Shown: piece after piece, positions 62,373-64,000 of the stretch
Layout: every line of letters starts with the position of its first letter
Numbering within the stretch: the stretch's first letter is position 1
Assembly: GCA_964565405.1 (NCBI GenBank)
Contig: CAZMEW010000003.1
Location: 1-64,000 of the forward strand
From: UBA922 sp964565405
Lineage (GTDB): Bacteria; Patescibacteriota; Patescibacteriia; Magasanikbacterales; UBA922
DNA: 64,000 bases
Reading direction: 5' to 3'
Notes under the pieces: generated by a model
What the model was told of the DNA's origin: nothing
Database searches by the model: none
Seen by the model: only the letters and a program-made list of their open reading frames with translations
Program-made: the position numbers and the translations under genes

Positions 62373-64000
62373 CTACTTAGTAGGCTCTACCAGATGCTCG
62401 AGTTTTGCGCTTTCAATAAGTAGTCCCCCTATTCCTCCAGTCTTTTCACTAGAAAAATCTATTACTTTACTCTCATAGAGACGATATCCTTTCTTTTCAA
62501 CCGTAATATAATAGGTGCTCGGCCCAACCAGGATTGCATATCTACCTCTTCGATCAGTGACTGCCATCCCAACTAATTTGTGATACATACTGTCAAATAC
62601 ACGGACCACTGCTTTTCCTATTGGTTTACCCGTAGTTAAATCGGTGATATATCCCACGGTATTCTTCCTCTTTTTGACCGATATTCTATATATAAAAAGA
62701 TAAATAATCAAATGTAGAATGAGAAGCGCTGCAATGAATAATTTTGGTGAAATAATCAAAGAGATGATAGTTGCGATAATACCAACCAAGCTTACGCCTT
62801 TTTGAATACCTACGCGTGTATATTCTGCTATCAATTTTGCTGTGCTCTTCGTTTCCAATTCTGGGTCAAGTGGAATACTATAATTTAGCTCTTTTGGCTC
62901 ACTTTCCACCTTAAACTCTTCTCCATGATAGAGATTCACATATCTACGATCTTCTGAAAAATTCTTGAGGTATTCACTCATCTTATTAAAGCCACTTTTT
63001 TGTACCTCAATCCGATACGATCCCGGGTCACCCGACATAAAATAACGCCCTTCAGCATCAGTTACTTGGGTCTGAGTAATCCCACCAGTTTGCGCATTGA
63101 TTAATCGAACTGCAGCGAGATCGAGTGGTTGTTTTGTATACGCATTATATACCACACCCCATTGTTTTTGTTTTCGACGCTTATATAGCAAAAATGGTTG
63201 AGAAAAAATCAACCTTAAAAAGAGTAATACTTGAGATAATTCAAATCCTGTAGCGACCACATTCGCGACTGCAGCAGTTGCAAGTATAGGTGTCGCTACC
63301 ACTTCATTAGTTTTCTCCACTACTGGATTATCGACTACTATTTTTGCGGTATTCACGGCTGTGTCAACTACTTTTTTTACCGCAATGATTGCAGGTGTTT
63401 CTACGATTGCTTGTACTGTTTCTCCAACAAAACCTGAGACAATATCAGTTACAATCGATACTGACTCAACAATATTTGAGGTTATATTGGTTACTGCACT
63501 ACCGCCCGTACCGCTACCGCCCTGGTCGGTAGGTGGCAAATCAGAAGGTTCCCCTGTGGGTGGCTCACCCGGCTGAGTGCAGGTCGGATAGTCTGATGCA
63601 CCATTGGCGCAGGTTGGATCTGGGGGTGGAGTGCAGGTCGGATAGTCTGATGCACCATTGGCGCAGGTTGGATCTGGGGGTGGNNNNNNNNNNNNNNNNN
63701 NNNNNNNNNNNNNNNNNNNNNNNNNNNNNNNNNNNNNNNNNNNNNNNNNNNNNNNNNNNNNNNNNNNNNNNNNNNNNNNNNNNAGTGCAGGTCGGATAGT
63801 CTGATGCACCATTGGCGCAGGTTGGTGCTGGTCCTCCCCCACATGAATTTTGTGTACACGAAGATGAGCATGTCTGTGGACATGATCCGTTATTTGAACC
63901 ACTATCGCATGACTCACCACTTTCCACTATTCCATTTCCACACGATGCAGCGCTGCAGTGACGCCAATCAGTTTCTACACTGCAATGGTCACAGTCAAAA
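62373..64000 (-). CDS. Partial surface protein: Cys-rich repeats plus CarboxypepD-like anchor
   Basis: The gene runs off the right end, so its start is missing, and a 100-N gap interrupts it. Upstream of the gap the frame reads CGNGIVESGESCDSGSNNGSCPQ, like the DUF4215/Myxococcus Cys-rich repeat. An 18-residue repeat CTPPPDPTCANGASDYPT surrounds the gap. Downstream are a Gly/Thr/Pro stalk, VVEKTNEVVATP, membrane segments and two CarboxypepD_reg-like domains (VVYNAYTKQPLDLAAVRL ... GRYFMSGDPGSYRIEV; GYITDLTTGKPIGKAVVRVF ... GRYAILVGPSTYYITVEK). That tail is clearly homologous to the end of the 24727-30717 protein. Confidence 0.82.
63684..63783. other. Assembly gap (100 N) in a 54-bp tandem repeat
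   Basis: Exactly 100 N flanked on both sides by copies of the 54-bp unit encoding CTPPPDPTCANGASDYPT. The true copy number is unknown. The gap shifts the apparent frame, so translations across it are not meaningful. Confidence 0.97.

Overview
The window looks like part of a Patescibacteria (CPR) chromosome, most like the Parcubacteria. It is AT-rich and densely packed. Most housekeeping genes have no Shine-Dalgarno sequence or start almost leaderless. It carries type IV pilus/competence genes, several giant repeat-built surface proteins and very little biosynthesis. TAG, TAA and TGA all serve as stops, so the code appears standard. Two 100-N assembly gaps (11345-11444 and 63684-63783) fall inside tandem repeats of surface-protein genes. 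The placement rests on gene content and protein style; no rRNA gene is present.

Layout. 0-9 kb: PspC-domain membrane protein, a nucleotide-sanitation operon (MazG-like, DUF84 NTPase, DUF1801), an orphan small gene, VOC and DHFR-like proteins, tRNA-Ser, a tandem LOG-domain protein and gatCA. 8.8-9.3 kb: a gene-free stretch with three consecutive promoter/structured RNA/terminator units. 9.3-14.7 kb: a giant NHL/FN3/FG-GAP-like surface protein. 14.7-24.7 kb: ligA, pilD, pilA, a CheY-like regulator, pilM, a ComEC split into two genes and leuS. 24.7-30.7 kb: a 1996-residue surface protein. 30.8-38.4 kb: a glutamate dehydrogenase broken by an in-frame TAG, DUF4349 protein, thioredoxin, infB, an orphan small gene, rny, HU and tRNA-Met. 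38.5-39.7 kb: a third orphan small gene and a DUF1003 protein. 39.7-46.2 kb: a three-gene dockerin/cohesin/cohesin operon. 46.2-56.5 kb: an eight-gene operon running from a Tat-like-signal protein through three paralogous phage-structure-like proteins and two small proteins to tatC and a short tatA. 56.7-64 kb: a peptidoglycan-binding surface protein, tRNA-Glu, a class B PBP, pilT, tRNA-Pro and a partial surface protein sharing its C-terminal anchor with the 1996-residue protein.

How it fits together. pilD/pilA/pilM/pilT plus the ComEC pair point to a pilus that imports DNA. The surface genes supply two apparently different display strategies: a cohesin-dockerin pairing, and a C-terminal membrane/CarboxypepD-like anchor reused on different exposed regions. 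The most unusual locus is the Tat operon. Its large proteins have no signal peptide, resemble virion structural proteins and are transcribed with their probable translocon and one Tat-like-signal protein. Export of a preassembled complex is a testable inference. The three tandem structured RNAs and the in-frame amber codon in gdh are the other leading observations.
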